Assembly (NCBI GenBank): GCA_902624585.1
Contig: CACNXU010000005.1
Location: forward strand, 1-39,717
Reading direction: 5' to 3'
Source of the DNA: an uncultured Pelagibacteraceae bacterium
Lineage (GTDB): Bacteria > Pseudomonadota > Alphaproteobacteria > Pelagibacterales > Pelagibacteraceae
DNA length: 39,717 nucleotides
Shown here: positions 30,905-39,717 of the stretch, in pieces
Position numbering within the stretch: position 1 is the first letter of the stretch
How the letters are laid out: every line of letters begins with the position of its first letter
The notes under the pieces: generated by a model
Seen by the model: the letters and a program-made list of their open reading frames with translations, nothing else
What the model was told of the DNA's origin: nothing
The model's database searches: none
Translations under genes and position numbers: made by a program

Positions 30905-32441
30905 CTTTAAGTTTCATAAATGAAAATATAAAAAAAATATACAACAAAATTACACCTCCAAAAATTTTATTTCCATATTTTGCAAATAAAGTCATCTCTA
31001 TTTTTTTTGTCCCATTTAAATCGATATAACCAGAATTATTTTTATCAACTTTTTGTTCAACAATTCCTAATGGATTAATTATTGCTGTTGTTCCATTATT
31101 TGTGGACCTTAAAACGTACTTTCCACTCTCAATAGCTCTAAAAATACTATGAATGAAATGTTGATCTGGTCCGATTGATTTACCAAACCAACCGTCTTCA
31201 GATATATTTACAATATAATCAAACTCGCTATCTGTGAAAATTTTACCTGAATAAATTATTTCATAACAAATAAGAGGCAATATTTTCACCGAGAAATTAA
31301 CAAAATTTAGATCAATTACATTTCTTAATTCTCCCTTAGAATAAGATTTATAATTATTAGTTATAGTTTCTAAGCCTACGCTTCTTAACATTTTTTCTAG
31401 AGGTAAAAATTCACCAAAAGGAACAAGATTAATTTTTTTATACGAATTTAATATATTGAGTTTATGATCAAAAACAGAAAAAGAATTATAATATTTGATA
31501 GCATCATTTTCATTTTCTCTAATATTAATTCCAATTGCTAACAAATGATTTTCATTAAATTTATTCTCAAACAACCATTTGTATTCTTTTATTTGATCTT
31601 GTGAAATACCGGGAATTATACCTTCAGGCCAAATAAATATTATTTTTTCATTTTCTTTAGGTGAGCTGATTTCAATTAGTTCTTCAATTGCAACACTTGG
31701 ATCAATATTTTCATAAAATCTATTTATATTTATATTTGAACTTATAATTCTTATTTTATAATCAATTTTTTTAATTTGTTTATTGTTAAATTTTACTAAA
31801 TTTTGTGAACCAAGAACATAAAAAGACATTGTTGTTATAAGAAATGCAATACAAATACTAATATCTTTTTTATTATCTCTTAAAATAAATATGGAAGGGC
31901 TTGTGAATAGCGAAATACAAAAAAGATTAAAGCTATAAGTTCCAATAATTGATATAATATTTAAAATTTCAAGTTGATTAGAAAAACTATGAGAAATTAA
32001 ATTCCAAGGAAAACCAGTTAGTATTGATCCTCTGGTAAATTCTATTATTCCAAATATTAAAGAAAAAAGAAAAAAAGAACTTATGTTTTTTTTTGGTTTA
32101 AAAACCACAAATAAATAAGCAACTAAACCATAAAATAAAGCTAGAAAGCCTGGTACTAAAATTATTGTAAAAGGAATTAAAAATTTAAAATTTTCATCAA
32201 AAGTTAATGATATTGAAATCCAATATAGATTACTGACAAAATAACCAAAGCCGAATAACCAACCATAAAGAAAAAATATTCTTTTTTTTTTATAAATCTC
32301 AAATTTTTTTACTATGAAAATATAGAATAAACTGAAAGTTACAAAATTTATTAAAACATAATTAAAAGGGGGTAAGCTTAGAGTAGTAAGTGCTCCTAAT
32401 AAAATTAAAAAAAATAATTCACTATAAAATTTTATTTTCAA
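30897..32441 (-). CDS. lnt: Apolipoprotein N-acyltransferase
   Basis: N-terminal TM region, [40 protein letters not shown]. Confidence 0.93.
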   Translation of the reverse strand: MKIKFYSELFFLILLGALTTLSLPPFNYVLINFVTFSLFYIFIVKKFEIYKKKRIFFLYGWLFGFGYFVSNLYWISISLTFDENFKFLIPFTIILVPGFLALFYGLVAYLFVVFKPKKNISSFFLFSLIFGIIEFTRGSILTGFPWNLISHSFSNQLEILNIISIIGTYSFNLFCISLFTSPSIFILRDNKKDISICIAFLITTMSFYVLGSQNLVKFNNKQIKKIDYKIRIISSNININRFYENIDPSVAIEELIEISSPKENEKIIFIWPEGIIPGISQDQIKEYKWLFENKFNENHLLAIGINIRENENDAIKYYNSFSVFDHKLNILNSYKKINLVPFGEFLPLEKMLRSVGLETITNNYKSYSKGELRNVIDLNFVNFSVKILPLICYEIIYSGKIFTDSEFDYIVNISEDGWFGKSIGPDQHFIHSIFRAIESGKYVLRSTNNGTTAIINPLGIVEQKVDKNNSGYIDLNGTKKIEMTLFAKYGNKIFGGVILLYIFFIFSFMKLKDE

Positions 32442-32442
32442 C

Positions 32443-32904
32443 TTAATTTACTTTTGATTTTATAGATTGAAATAAAAGATTTTCCTCCCTTAACATTTTA
32501 TCATAATCTTTGTCTCTTTTATGATCAAAACCTACAAGGTGAAGAAAACCATGAATAAATATTTTAATAAGTTTTTCTTTAAACAATTTTAAGTCTTGAG
32601 ATCTGGGCTTATCTAAATAATTATAACTAATTATAATATCTCCTAAGTAAGTATATTTTGATATCTTTATTTTTTGATGTAAAGGAAAAGATAAAATATC
32701 AGTTGACTCATTTTTCTTTCTAAAAACTTTGTTTAATTTTTTAATATTCCTGTTATTTGAAAGTAATAAAGTAAATGTTACTTTTTTGTTCAAAAACTTA
32801 TATTTTTTTGGAAAAGCTGCACATATTTTTTTAAAAAAAATATCTTTGTTTTTCAATTTTTTTGACCAAGCCTTCTCCTCAGAGAAGACATTAACACTAA
32901 TCAT
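32443..32904 (-). CDS. ybeY: Endoribonuclease YbeY
   Basis: NKVFRKKNESTDILSFP, LGDIIIS, HGFLHLVGFDH metal site. Confidence 0.95.
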   Translation of the reverse strand: MISVNVFSEEKAWSKKLKNKDIFFKKICAAFPKKYKFLNKKVTFTLLLSNNRNIKKLNKVFRKKNESTDILSFPLHQKIKISKYTYLGDIIISYNYLDKPRSQDLKLFKEKLIKIFIHGFLHLVGFDHKRDKDYDKMLREENLLFQSIKSKVN

Positions 32905-33892
32905 TATTTGAATATGCTTTAACTATTTTAGAGACAAGTGGATGCCTTACTACATCTGAATGATCAAAATCGACTATAGATATCTCCTTTAAATGTCCGA
33001 GTAACTCTTTTGATCGGACTAATCCTGACATGTTTTTATTTGGTAGATCAATTTGGGATGGATCTCCATTGACAACTATTTTTGAATTTTCACCAATTCG
33101 AGTTAAAAACATTTTAATTTGCGTATCTGTAGCATTTTGGGCCTCATCTAAAATTGCAAATGAATTTTTAAGAGTTCTACCACGCATAAATGCTAAAGGT
33201 GCAATCTCTATATCTCCAATCTCAATCATTCTCTGAATTTTTTCAAAGTCAAATAGGTCATATAGAGAATCATATAAAGGCCTAAGATAAGGATCAACTT
33301 TTTCTTTCATATCGCCAGGTAAAAATCCTAAACGTTCACCAGCTTCTACTGCCGGTCTAGAAAGAATTATCCTATCAATCTTTTTTTCTAAAAGCATTGT
33401 TAAGCCTACTGCAACTGCTAAGAAAGTTTTTCCTGTACCTGCTGGTCCTGCTGAAATTATGATTTCACTCTCTCTTAAAGTTCTTACATAGCTTTTTTGT
33501 TTTTCAGATCTTGGAATTATAGATTTTTTTGGAGTTTTAATAATATCAGTAACATTATTATTTTTTACTTTTTCATTAATCATAAACTTATCAACTGATG
33601 AGCGTATATCTTTATTTTCAATACTTCCATTGTTTATAAATTGATTTGCTAAGAATTGAATAGCATTTTTAATTTTTTCATTTATTTCAGGCGTTGATTT
33701 AATTAAAATTGAATTTCCTCTAGAATACAAACTAGAATTTGTAATTTTTTCAAGTTCCTGTAAATTTTTGTTAAATTCTCCAACAACTCCCATCAATAAA
33801 TTATTATCATGAAATATAACACTTATTGAATTGTTTTCTGAATAAACAAATTTTAAAGACTGATCAATATTTTTTTTTATTATCCCACTCAA
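32897..33892 (-). CDS. ybeZ: PhoH-like ATPase (YbeZ)
   Basis: SAGPAGTGKTFLAVAVG, LSRPAVEAGERLGFLPGD, ILDEAQNAT. Confidence 0.95.
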   Translation of the reverse strand: MSGIIKKNIDQSLKFVYSENNSISVIFHDNNLLMGVVGEFNKNLQELEKITNSSLYSRGNSILIKSTPEINEKIKNAIQFLANQFINNGSIENKDIRSSVDKFMINEKVKNNNVTDIIKTPKKSIIPRSEKQKSYVRTLRESEIIISAGPAGTGKTFLAVAVGLTMLLEKKIDRIILSRPAVEAGERLGFLPGDMKEKVDPYLRPLYDSLYDLFDFEKIQRMIEIGDIEIAPLAFMRGRTLKNSFAILDEAQNATDTQIKMFLTRIGENSKIVVNGDPSQIDLPNKNMSGLVRSKELLGHLKEISIVDFDHSDVVRHPLVSKIVKAYSNND

Positions 33893-33895
33893 TTT

Positions 33896-35224
33896 CTAAG
33901 CAACCTTTTGATCCAAATTATTTATAATTTCACCAAATAAAGTATTTCTGTTACTATCTTTAATTCTTACTTGCACTATTTTTCCGATATCACTCTTTTT
34001 ACCATTAAAAATTATAGATGTCATATGCTCTGATCTTCCAAAAACTTTACTTTTATCATCAGTTAGGTTTTCAACCAAAACATCAACAATTTTATTTTCT
34101 AATGATTTGTTCATTTGAATTTGATTTTCAAATAATACATTTTGAATTTTTTCTAGCCTCTCTACAGAAATTTTTCTATCAATTAAATCTAAATTCTCAG
34201 CTATTGTTCCAGGTCTTGGACTAAAAATAAAAGAAAAAGAGTTAATAAATTTCACTTTTTCAATCAAGTTATAAGTATCTTTAAAGTCTTGCTCTTCTTC
34301 ACCAGGATAACCTATTATAAAATCACTTGAAAATTCAATCTTTGGATTAATTTCTTTTAATTTATCAAAAATAGATAAATATTCTTCAATTGTATGTTTT
34401 CTATTCATTGATTTTAAAATTTTATTTGATCCACTTTGAACAGGTAAATGAACAAGTGGCATTAACTTTTTTGAGTTTTTATATACTTCAAGTAAATCCT
34501 CTGTCATATCATTTGGATGAGAGGTTGTGTATCTAACTCTTTTTATTTCAGATAATTTTTCAATGTTTAAAATTAAATCTGATAATCTATAGCCCTCGTT
34601 ATCGTAAGCATTCACGTTTTGTCCGAGTAAAATTATTTCTTTTGAACCATTGTCAGCTAAATATTTTGCCTCATCTAAAATTTGTTTAAATGGTCGAGAA
34701 TATTCTGGTCCTCTTGTATATGGGACCACACAAAAATGACAAAATTTATCACATCCTTCTTGTATAGTTAAAAAAGATGAAACTTTGCTAGCTTTGTTTT
34801 TTATTTTACTTAAATATTCAAATTTAGAAACTGCATCAAACTCAGTCTCCTCAATCTTTTTCTTTTTTCTTGTAAAATTTAAAATTGTATCGTTTATTTT
34901 ATGATAAGCTTGAGGGCCTATAACTAAATCAATATATGGCTCTCTTTTAAGCATTTCTTGATTTTCTGCTTGAGCAACACAACCAGCAATAATTACAAGT
35001 GGTTTTTTTTTATATCTAAATATTTTTTTTACTCTACCAATTTCATGATAAACTTTTTCTTTTGCTTTATCTCTTATATGACAAGTGTTTAACAGATAAC
35101 AGTTAGCTTCCTCATAATGCTCAGTTTTATTAAAACCAATTTTTTTAACTGAGTCAAATATTCTATTAGAGTCATACTCATTCATTTGACATCCAAATGT
35201 TTTGATAAATATTTTTTGACTCAT
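33896..35224 (-). CDS. miaB: tRNA-2-methylthio-N6-dimethylallyladenosine synthase (start MSQKIFIKTFGCQMN; track ORF extends to 35260)
   Basis: KTFGCQMNEYDS, QEGCDKFCHFCVVPYTRG radical SAM, TRAM domain. Confidence 0.96.
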   Translation of the reverse strand: MSQKIFIKTFGCQMNEYDSNRIFDSVKKIGFNKTEHYEEANCYLLNTCHIRDKAKEKVYHEIGRVKKIFRYKKKPLVIIAGCVAQAENQEMLKREPYIDLVIGPQAYHKINDTILNFTRKKKKIEETEFDAVSKFEYLSKIKNKASKVSSFLTIQEGCDKFCHFCVVPYTRGPEYSRPFKQILDEAKYLADNGSKEIILLGQNVNAYDNEGYRLSDLILNIEKLSEIKRVRYTTSHPNDMTEDLLEVYKNSKKLMPLVHLPVQSGSNKILKSMNRKHTIEEYLSIFDKLKEINPKIEFSSDFIIGYPGEEEQDFKDTYNLIEKVKFINSFSFIFSPRPGTIAENLDLIDRKISVERLEKIQNVLFENQIQMNKSLENKIVDVLVENLTDDKSKVFGRSEHMTSIIFNGKKSDIGKIVQVRIKDSNRNTLFGEIINNLDQKVA

Positions 35225-35228
35225 ATCA

Positions 35229-35651
35229 TTAGGATTTTTTCTTAATCCCATATAATTCAAGTTTATGATCGATCAAAGTATAACCATATTTTTCTGCAAT
35301 TTTCTGTTGTAGCTGATTAATTTCATCATCAACAAATTCTATAATTTCGCCAGTTTTAACATCTATTAAATGATTATGATCATCATTCAATTCATATCTT
35401 GCTTTTCCAGTTTTAAAGTCATGTTTAGTTAATATACCTGCCTCTTCAAAGAGTTTTACTGTTCTATAGACAGTAGCAATACTAATTTTTGGATCTATTT
35501 TTAAAACTCTATTATATAATTCATCAACATCTGGATGGTCTGACTCACCATAGGCTTCTTTTGACTCTAAAATTACACGAGCAATTGTCTTTCTTTGATC
35601 GGTTAATTTTAAACCTTTTCTTTGGAATTTTTGCTCTAATTGATCTGACAT
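35229..35651 (-). CDS. fur: Ferric uptake regulator family protein (Fur/Mur)
   Basis: GLKLTDQRKTIARVI, SIATVYRTVKLFEEAGI, NDDHNHLI. Confidence 0.9.
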   Translation of the reverse strand: MSDQLEQKFQRKGLKLTDQRKTIARVILESKEAYGESDHPDVDELYNRVLKIDPKISIATVYRTVKLFEEAGILTKHDFKTGKARYELNDDHNHLIDVKTGEIIEFVDDEINQLQQKIAEKYGYTLIDHKLELYGIKKKS

Positions 35652-35666
35652 TTTTTAATTTTAACC

Positions 35667-36047
35667 TTAATAAATAGGATTAATCAAATTTTTTTCAATT
35701 TTAAATTTCTCGCACAAATCAGGGATATTTTCGTATTTTATGTCTTTTTCACCTTTAAAATCATTATTACTATAGCAATAATAATCAATATTATTAGTTA
35801 AGTTAAATGCTTTAACTATTGAAAGGGAATTTCGAATACCCGCAAAGCTTCCAGGGCCCCTATTTAAATAAATTCTTTTAATATCTTTTAAATTTAATTT
35901 GTGAGACTTAAGGAAACCATCAATTATTAGAGTTAGTTTTTCATAATTAATTTTAGTATTCACTTCAGTAATATTATAAATATTATTAACAGTAATGATC
36001 ATTAAAAATATTTTTTCACCAGTTACATCTATTATTAGTTTATTCAT
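35667..36047 (-). CDS. tsaB: tRNA threonylcarbamoyladenosine biosynthesis protein TsaB, short form (start MNKLIIDVTGEK; track ORF extends to 36098)
   Basis: LIIDVTGEKIFL, LNRGPGSFAGIRNSLSIVKAF; position upstream of fur-miaB. Confidence 0.82.
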   Translation of the reverse strand: MNKLIIDVTGEKIFLMIITVNNIYNITEVNTKINYEKLTLIIDGFLKSHKLNLKDIKRIYLNRGPGSFAGIRNSLSIVKAFNLTNNIDYYCYSNNDFKGEKDIKYENIPDLCEKFKIEKNLINPIY

Positions 36048-37056
36048 AATTATTATTTTTTCTAATATCAGTTCTAAATCAGATGAAAATAATATCAAAT
36101 ACTATTCTAAAGACGAAGGGATTTTATCAATAATGTATCATCGTTTTAACGAGAACAAGTACCCTTCGACCAATATTAAAATGGACATATTTAAGGAACA
36201 TATAAATATTATTAAGAACTCAAATTTTAATTTTCATAATCCAAATAATTTTAATGAACAGTTTAATAAACCAAAATCAGAAAAAGAAATTCTTATAACT
36301 ATCGATGATGCTTTTGAATCTTTTTATACTGAAGCATGGCCTTATCTTAAAGAAAATAAAATTCCATTTGTTTTATTTGTATCAACTGAACCAGTAGGCA
36401 AGAAAGGTTATATGACCTGGGAACAAATTAAAGAAGTTGAAAATAATGATTTTGTAAAAATAGGTCATCATTCCCATACTCATGAATATCTTATTGATGT
36501 AAGCAATGAAGAATTTATTTTAGATATTGAAACAGCAGATAAAATTTTTCTAAAAGAACTTGGTTATATTCCTAACTTATTTTCATATCCCTTTGGCGAA
36601 TACTCTAAATTTATGAAAGATTATATTTCTAAAAATTTTCAATATGCTTTTGGTCAACATTCTGGTGTAATTGACTTAAATAAAGATAAATTTGAATTAC
36701 CAAGATTTCCTATTAATGAAAAGTATGGCGTGCTAAAAAGATTTAAATCAATTATCAATTATTTCCCTTTGGAGTATAAAAAATTAGTACCTGAAGAAAA
36801 AATATTGATAAAAAATACAAATCCTCCAAATTTTAAAGTAGAATTTTTTAAAGAACAAAAAAATATAAATAATATTAATTGTTATTCTAATGAAGGTGAT
36901 ATATGGAAAAAATCCAAAACAAATTTTTTAAATTATACCTTAACAATTGAATTCAGAGAACCATTTAAAACAAGAAGAGGAAGAATAAATTGCTCACTTA
37001 ATGATAACGGTAAATGGAGATGGTTTGGGATACAATTTCCGATAAAAGAAAATTAA
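35995..37056 (+). CDS. Secreted polysaccharide deacetylase family protein
   Basis: ILSIMYHRFNE, LITIDDAFESFYTEAWPYLKENKIPFVLF, KIGHHSHTHEYL, FSYPFGEYS. Confidence 0.88.
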   Translation: MIIKNIFSPVTSIISLFIIIIFSNISSKSDENNIKYYSKDEGILSIMYHRFNENKYPSTNIKMDIFKEHINIIKNSNFNFHNPNNFNEQFNKPKSEKEILITIDDAFESFYTEAWPYLKENKIPFVLFVSTEPVGKKGYMTWEQIKEVENNDFVKIGHHSHTHEYLIDVSNEEFILDIETADKIFLKELGYIPNLFSYPFGEYSKFMKDYISKNFQYAFGQHSGVIDLNKDKFELPRFPINEKYGVLKRFKSIINYFPLEYKKLVPEEKILIKNTNPPNFKVEFFKEQKNINNINCYSNEGDIWKKSKTNFLNYTLTIEFREPFKTRRGRINCSLNDNGKWRWFGIQFPIKEN

Positions 37057-38117
37057 ATTAGGCTTTCCAAATCTTTGCTTGATGGCAGTAATCTAGCTTC
37101 ATCAAAATCTTTCAAATTATTTTGATCAATAATTTTTTGTAAAACTTCAATATATTTATTTCCTGTTTCAGCATATTTATCTAAGTGTTTTGATAAAACA
37201 ATACTATCAAGAGATTTATTTTGATTTCTTAGTTCAGTTCTAGCTTTTCTCAAATTTTTATATGTTGAGTGAGTATTTAAATTTCTTAAATATGCTCTTA
37301 CTGATAGCTGCAGGCTATGGAATTTCATAACTTTATGATCTTTACCTTCTTCAGCATTTTTTGGTTTTAAACCTTCACCAGACCAGGTCCATTGTCCGAA
37401 TAAAGCATTTCCCTTCAAAGCAAATCTTGAGGTCCCCCAACCTGTCTCTTTTGCTGCTTGGGCTATTGCCAATGAAACGGGAATTTCATCCATTCTTATT
37501 TTAAGAGTAGACAAATCATTTTGTTTTACGCCATATTGTTTGTACTTTTTTTCTAACCATTTTTTCTCAATATCTGTGTTGCTATTTTTGTTAAGGATCG
37601 TAAATAATCTTTTTCTATCAATTCTAATTTTATTATTTTCCTTTACAATCAAAGGTAGCACAATTTTTATAAACATATCTTTTCTTTTTTTTGTGCTTGA
37701 TATTTTTTTTATTTCATTAGGTAAAAGACCAATATCAATGGGTTTAACTAACTTTGAATCTCTTACGTCTTTTAAATTGTAATTTACCTCTTTAAATAAT
37801 GAGTCGATCTCTGATGTAGTATATCTAACTAAATTTATTTCAGAATTATTTTCCTCAAGAATATCATACAACAAGTCTATTTCGTTAGTTTCAGCTAAAG
37901 ATTCTTCTTCTAATAATTTATCTTTGTTTAGAGTGTTATTTAAAATATTTTTTGAATTATTAGTAAATTCTTTGTTATTAAAATTTTTACCAGCAAAATT
38001 AATAAATATAGGAGTTACATAAAAAAAAGAAACTACAAATAAAGCACTCAAAAAAAACCTTGATACTATGTTAAAAGCTCTATTTTTTAAGAAACCTGAT
38101 TTTTTAATTTTTTTCAT
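37053..38117 (-). CDS. Bax/FlgJ-like glucosaminidase-domain membrane-anchored protein
   Basis: N-terminal TM; VSLAIAQAAKETGWGTSRFALKGNALFGQWTW, NLNTHSTYKNLRKARTELR. Confidence 0.85.
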   Translation of the reverse strand: MKKIKKSGFLKNRAFNIVSRFFLSALFVVSFFYVTPIFINFAGKNFNNKEFTNNSKNILNNTLNKDKLLEEESLAETNEIDLLYDILEENNSEINLVRYTTSEIDSLFKEVNYNLKDVRDSKLVKPIDIGLLPNEIKKISSTKKRKDMFIKIVLPLIVKENNKIRIDRKRLFTILNKNSNTDIEKKWLEKKYKQYGVKQNDLSTLKIRMDEIPVSLAIAQAAKETGWGTSRFALKGNALFGQWTWSGEGLKPKNAEEGKDHKVMKFHSLQLSVRAYLRNLNTHSTYKNLRKARTELRNQNKSLDSIVLSKHLDKYAETGNKYIEVLQKIIDQNNLKDFDEARLLPSSKDLESLI

Positions 38118-38126
38118 AAATAAATT

Positions 38127-38666
38127 TTATATTGCAACAACTTCTTTTACTTCTGGCAAATAATGACACAATAAATTTTGGACCCCTTGTTTTAATGTCA
38201 TAGTTGAACTAGGGCATCCAGAACAACTACCGTGTAATTGTACTTTTACAACGCCATCCTTAAACTCTTTAAATTTTATATCTCCACCATCTCTAGCAAC
38301 AGCAGGTCTTATTTTTTGTTCCAGAATTTTCACGATTTTTTCCTCAATTTCGCTCAAATTAGAATTCTCAACTTCTAAATTTTGATCGATTACAAACTCA
38401 TTACCATCTGCATAAAAATCATTTATTAAGGAAATAACAATGTGTTTTATTTCTTCCCATTTTGAATTGTTACTTTTATTTACTGAGATAAAATCCTCTC
38501 CTAAGAAAATACTCTCAACACCATCAACAGTTAAAATATTTCTAACTAATTCATTCTTTATATCTTCTTTGTTTAAAATTTCATAAGGTCCACTATTCGA
38601 AACTTTCTTACCAGGAAGAAATTTTAAAGAATTTGGATTTGGGGTTACTTCTGTTTGAACATACAT
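38127..38666 (-). CDS. NifU-like Fe-S scaffold protein (Nfu N + NifU domains)
   Basis: QTEVTPNPNSLKFLPGK; RPAVARDGGDIKFKEF...LHGSCSGCPSSTMTLKQGVQ. Confidence 0.93.
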   Translation of the reverse strand: MYVQTEVTPNPNSLKFLPGKKVSNSGPYEILNKEDIKNELVRNILTVDGVESIFLGEDFISVNKSNNSKWEEIKHIVISLINDFYADGNEFVIDQNLEVENSNLSEIEEKIVKILEQKIRPAVARDGGDIKFKEFKDGVVKVQLHGSCSGCPSSTMTLKQGVQNLLCHYLPEVKEVVAI

Positions 38667-38718
38667 ATTTTATATATAGTCAATATTTAAAAAATTAAAA
38701 CTTGTTATTAAATTTTTG

Positions 38719-39717
38719 TTAAAAACCTACTATTTCTTTTATTCTTTCTATCTTTTTTGAAGCAATTATATTGGCTTTTTCAACCCCATCTAGAAGAATT
38801 TCATCAAGATATTTTATATCTCCTAAAAGTTTTTTTATCTCTTTTGAAATAGGTTCAATTTTATTTACTAATTCATCTGCTAAACTTTCCTTAAATTCTG
38901 AAAAATTCTTACCCGAAAAAATTTTAAGTGAATTTTCTAATGTGGAATTAGTTAAACTTGAATAAATTCCTAATAAATTCCTAGCTTCCAACCTATCCGC
39001 AAGTTCTTTAATTTCTTGTGGCATGGGCATTGGATCAGTTTTTGCTTTTTTAATTTTATTTATGATTTGATCCTTATCATCTGTTAAATTTATTCTACTT
39101 AAATCTGATAATTCTGATTTACTCATCTTTTTTGATCCATCTTTCAAACTCATTACTCTTGAAAACTCTTTTTGTATTAATGGCTCAGGAACTTGAAAGA
39201 AATTTTCTAATTCAAAATCATTATTAAATTTTTGAGCAATATCCCTGCATAACTCCAAATGTTGCTTTTGATCATCACCTACAGGAACATGAGTAGAATC
39301 GTATAAAAGAATATCAGCTGCCATTAGAACTGGATAGGAGTATAATCCAATACTAGCTTTTTCTTTATCTTTACCAGCTTTCTCCTTAAATTGAGTCATT
39401 CTATTTAACCAACCCATTCTAGCTACACAGCTTAATATCCATGCTCCTTCTGCATGAGCAGCTACTCTAGATTGATTAAAAATTATACTTTTTTTTGGAT
39501 CTATTCCACTTGCTATAAAAGTTGCAACGGTTTCTCTAATGTTATTTTTTAATTCTTTAGGATTTTGCTTAATTGTAATAGCATGTAAATCAACTACACA
39601 AAAAATACATTTGTTATCCTTGTCATTATTTAAATCTACAAAATTCTTTATAGCTCCTAAGTAATTTCCTAAATGAAGATTACCAGTAGGTTGCACACCA
39701 GAGAATATTTTTTTACC
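38719..39717 (-). CDS. trpS: Tryptophanyl-tRNA synthetase, 5' end truncated by window edge
   Basis: [23 protein letters not shown]. The track's initiator at 39696 is a GTG read as M; frame stays open to the edge as ...[12 protein letters not shown]. Confidence 0.95.
   Translation of the reverse strand, partial: GKKIFSGVQPTGNLHLGNYLGAIKNFVDLNNDKDNKCIFCVVDLHAITIKQNPKELKNNIRETVATFIASGIDPKKSIIFNQSRVAAHAEGAWILSCVARMGWLNRMTQFKEKAGKDKEKASIGLYSYPVLMAADILLYDSTHVPVGDDQKQHLELCRDIAQKFNNDFELENFFQVPEPLIQKEFSRVMSLKDGSKKMSKSELSDLSRINLTDDKDQIINKIKKAKTDPMPMPQEIKELADRLEARNLLGIYSSLTNSTLENSLKIFSGKNFSEFKESLADELVNKIEPISKEIKKLLGDIKYLDEILLDGVEKANIIASKKIERIKEIVGF

Noticed and set aside
29520-35677. Plus-strand short ORFs opposite nusA, metK, ybeY, phoH, miaB, fur
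   Set aside because: All antisense to well-identified genes; no motifs.

Overview
The window is a compact, very AT-rich alphaproteobacterial chromosome segment. Gene content and order look like a SAR11/Pelagibacterales genome (inference from protein content and near-zero spacers; no database was searched). Nearly all of it is core housekeeping: tRNA-Leu(CAA); DedA/DsbB/Coq7; argH-lipoprotein-lysA-plsC; dnaA-dnaN; rpsT-mutM; ubiE-ubiB-coaBC-dut-ThiF; katG-irr; fabA-fabB-fabI; the nusA-infB-rbfA-rpsO-pnp cluster; metK-lnt-ybeY-phoH-miaB-fur-tsaB; nfu; and the 5'-truncated trpS. I found no CRISPR array, prophage, transposon or rRNA, and no convincing novel multi-gene defence or biosynthetic system. 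The observations most worth a second look are regulatory or architectural: (1) Irr/ICE-like palindromes (TTAGAATnATTCTAA) upstream of both katG and irr; (2) a textbook intrinsic terminator about 16 nt upstream of the likely nusA start, a candidate attenuator; (3) a tandem pair of GCGAAT-N7-ATTCGC operator-like palindromes upstream of an uncalled 59-aa zinc-ribbon ORF; (4) four of six convergent gene pairs interlocking their stop codons in exactly 4 bp (TTAR); (5) an unusually long repeat-bearing spacer upstream of dnaA; (6) a 3 x 9-bp perfect tandem repeat in the pnp leader; (7) a 53-bp head-to-head CDS overlap of a short tsaB and a polysaccharide deacetylase; (8) an uncalled 43-aa LptM-like lipoprotein between argH and lysA.
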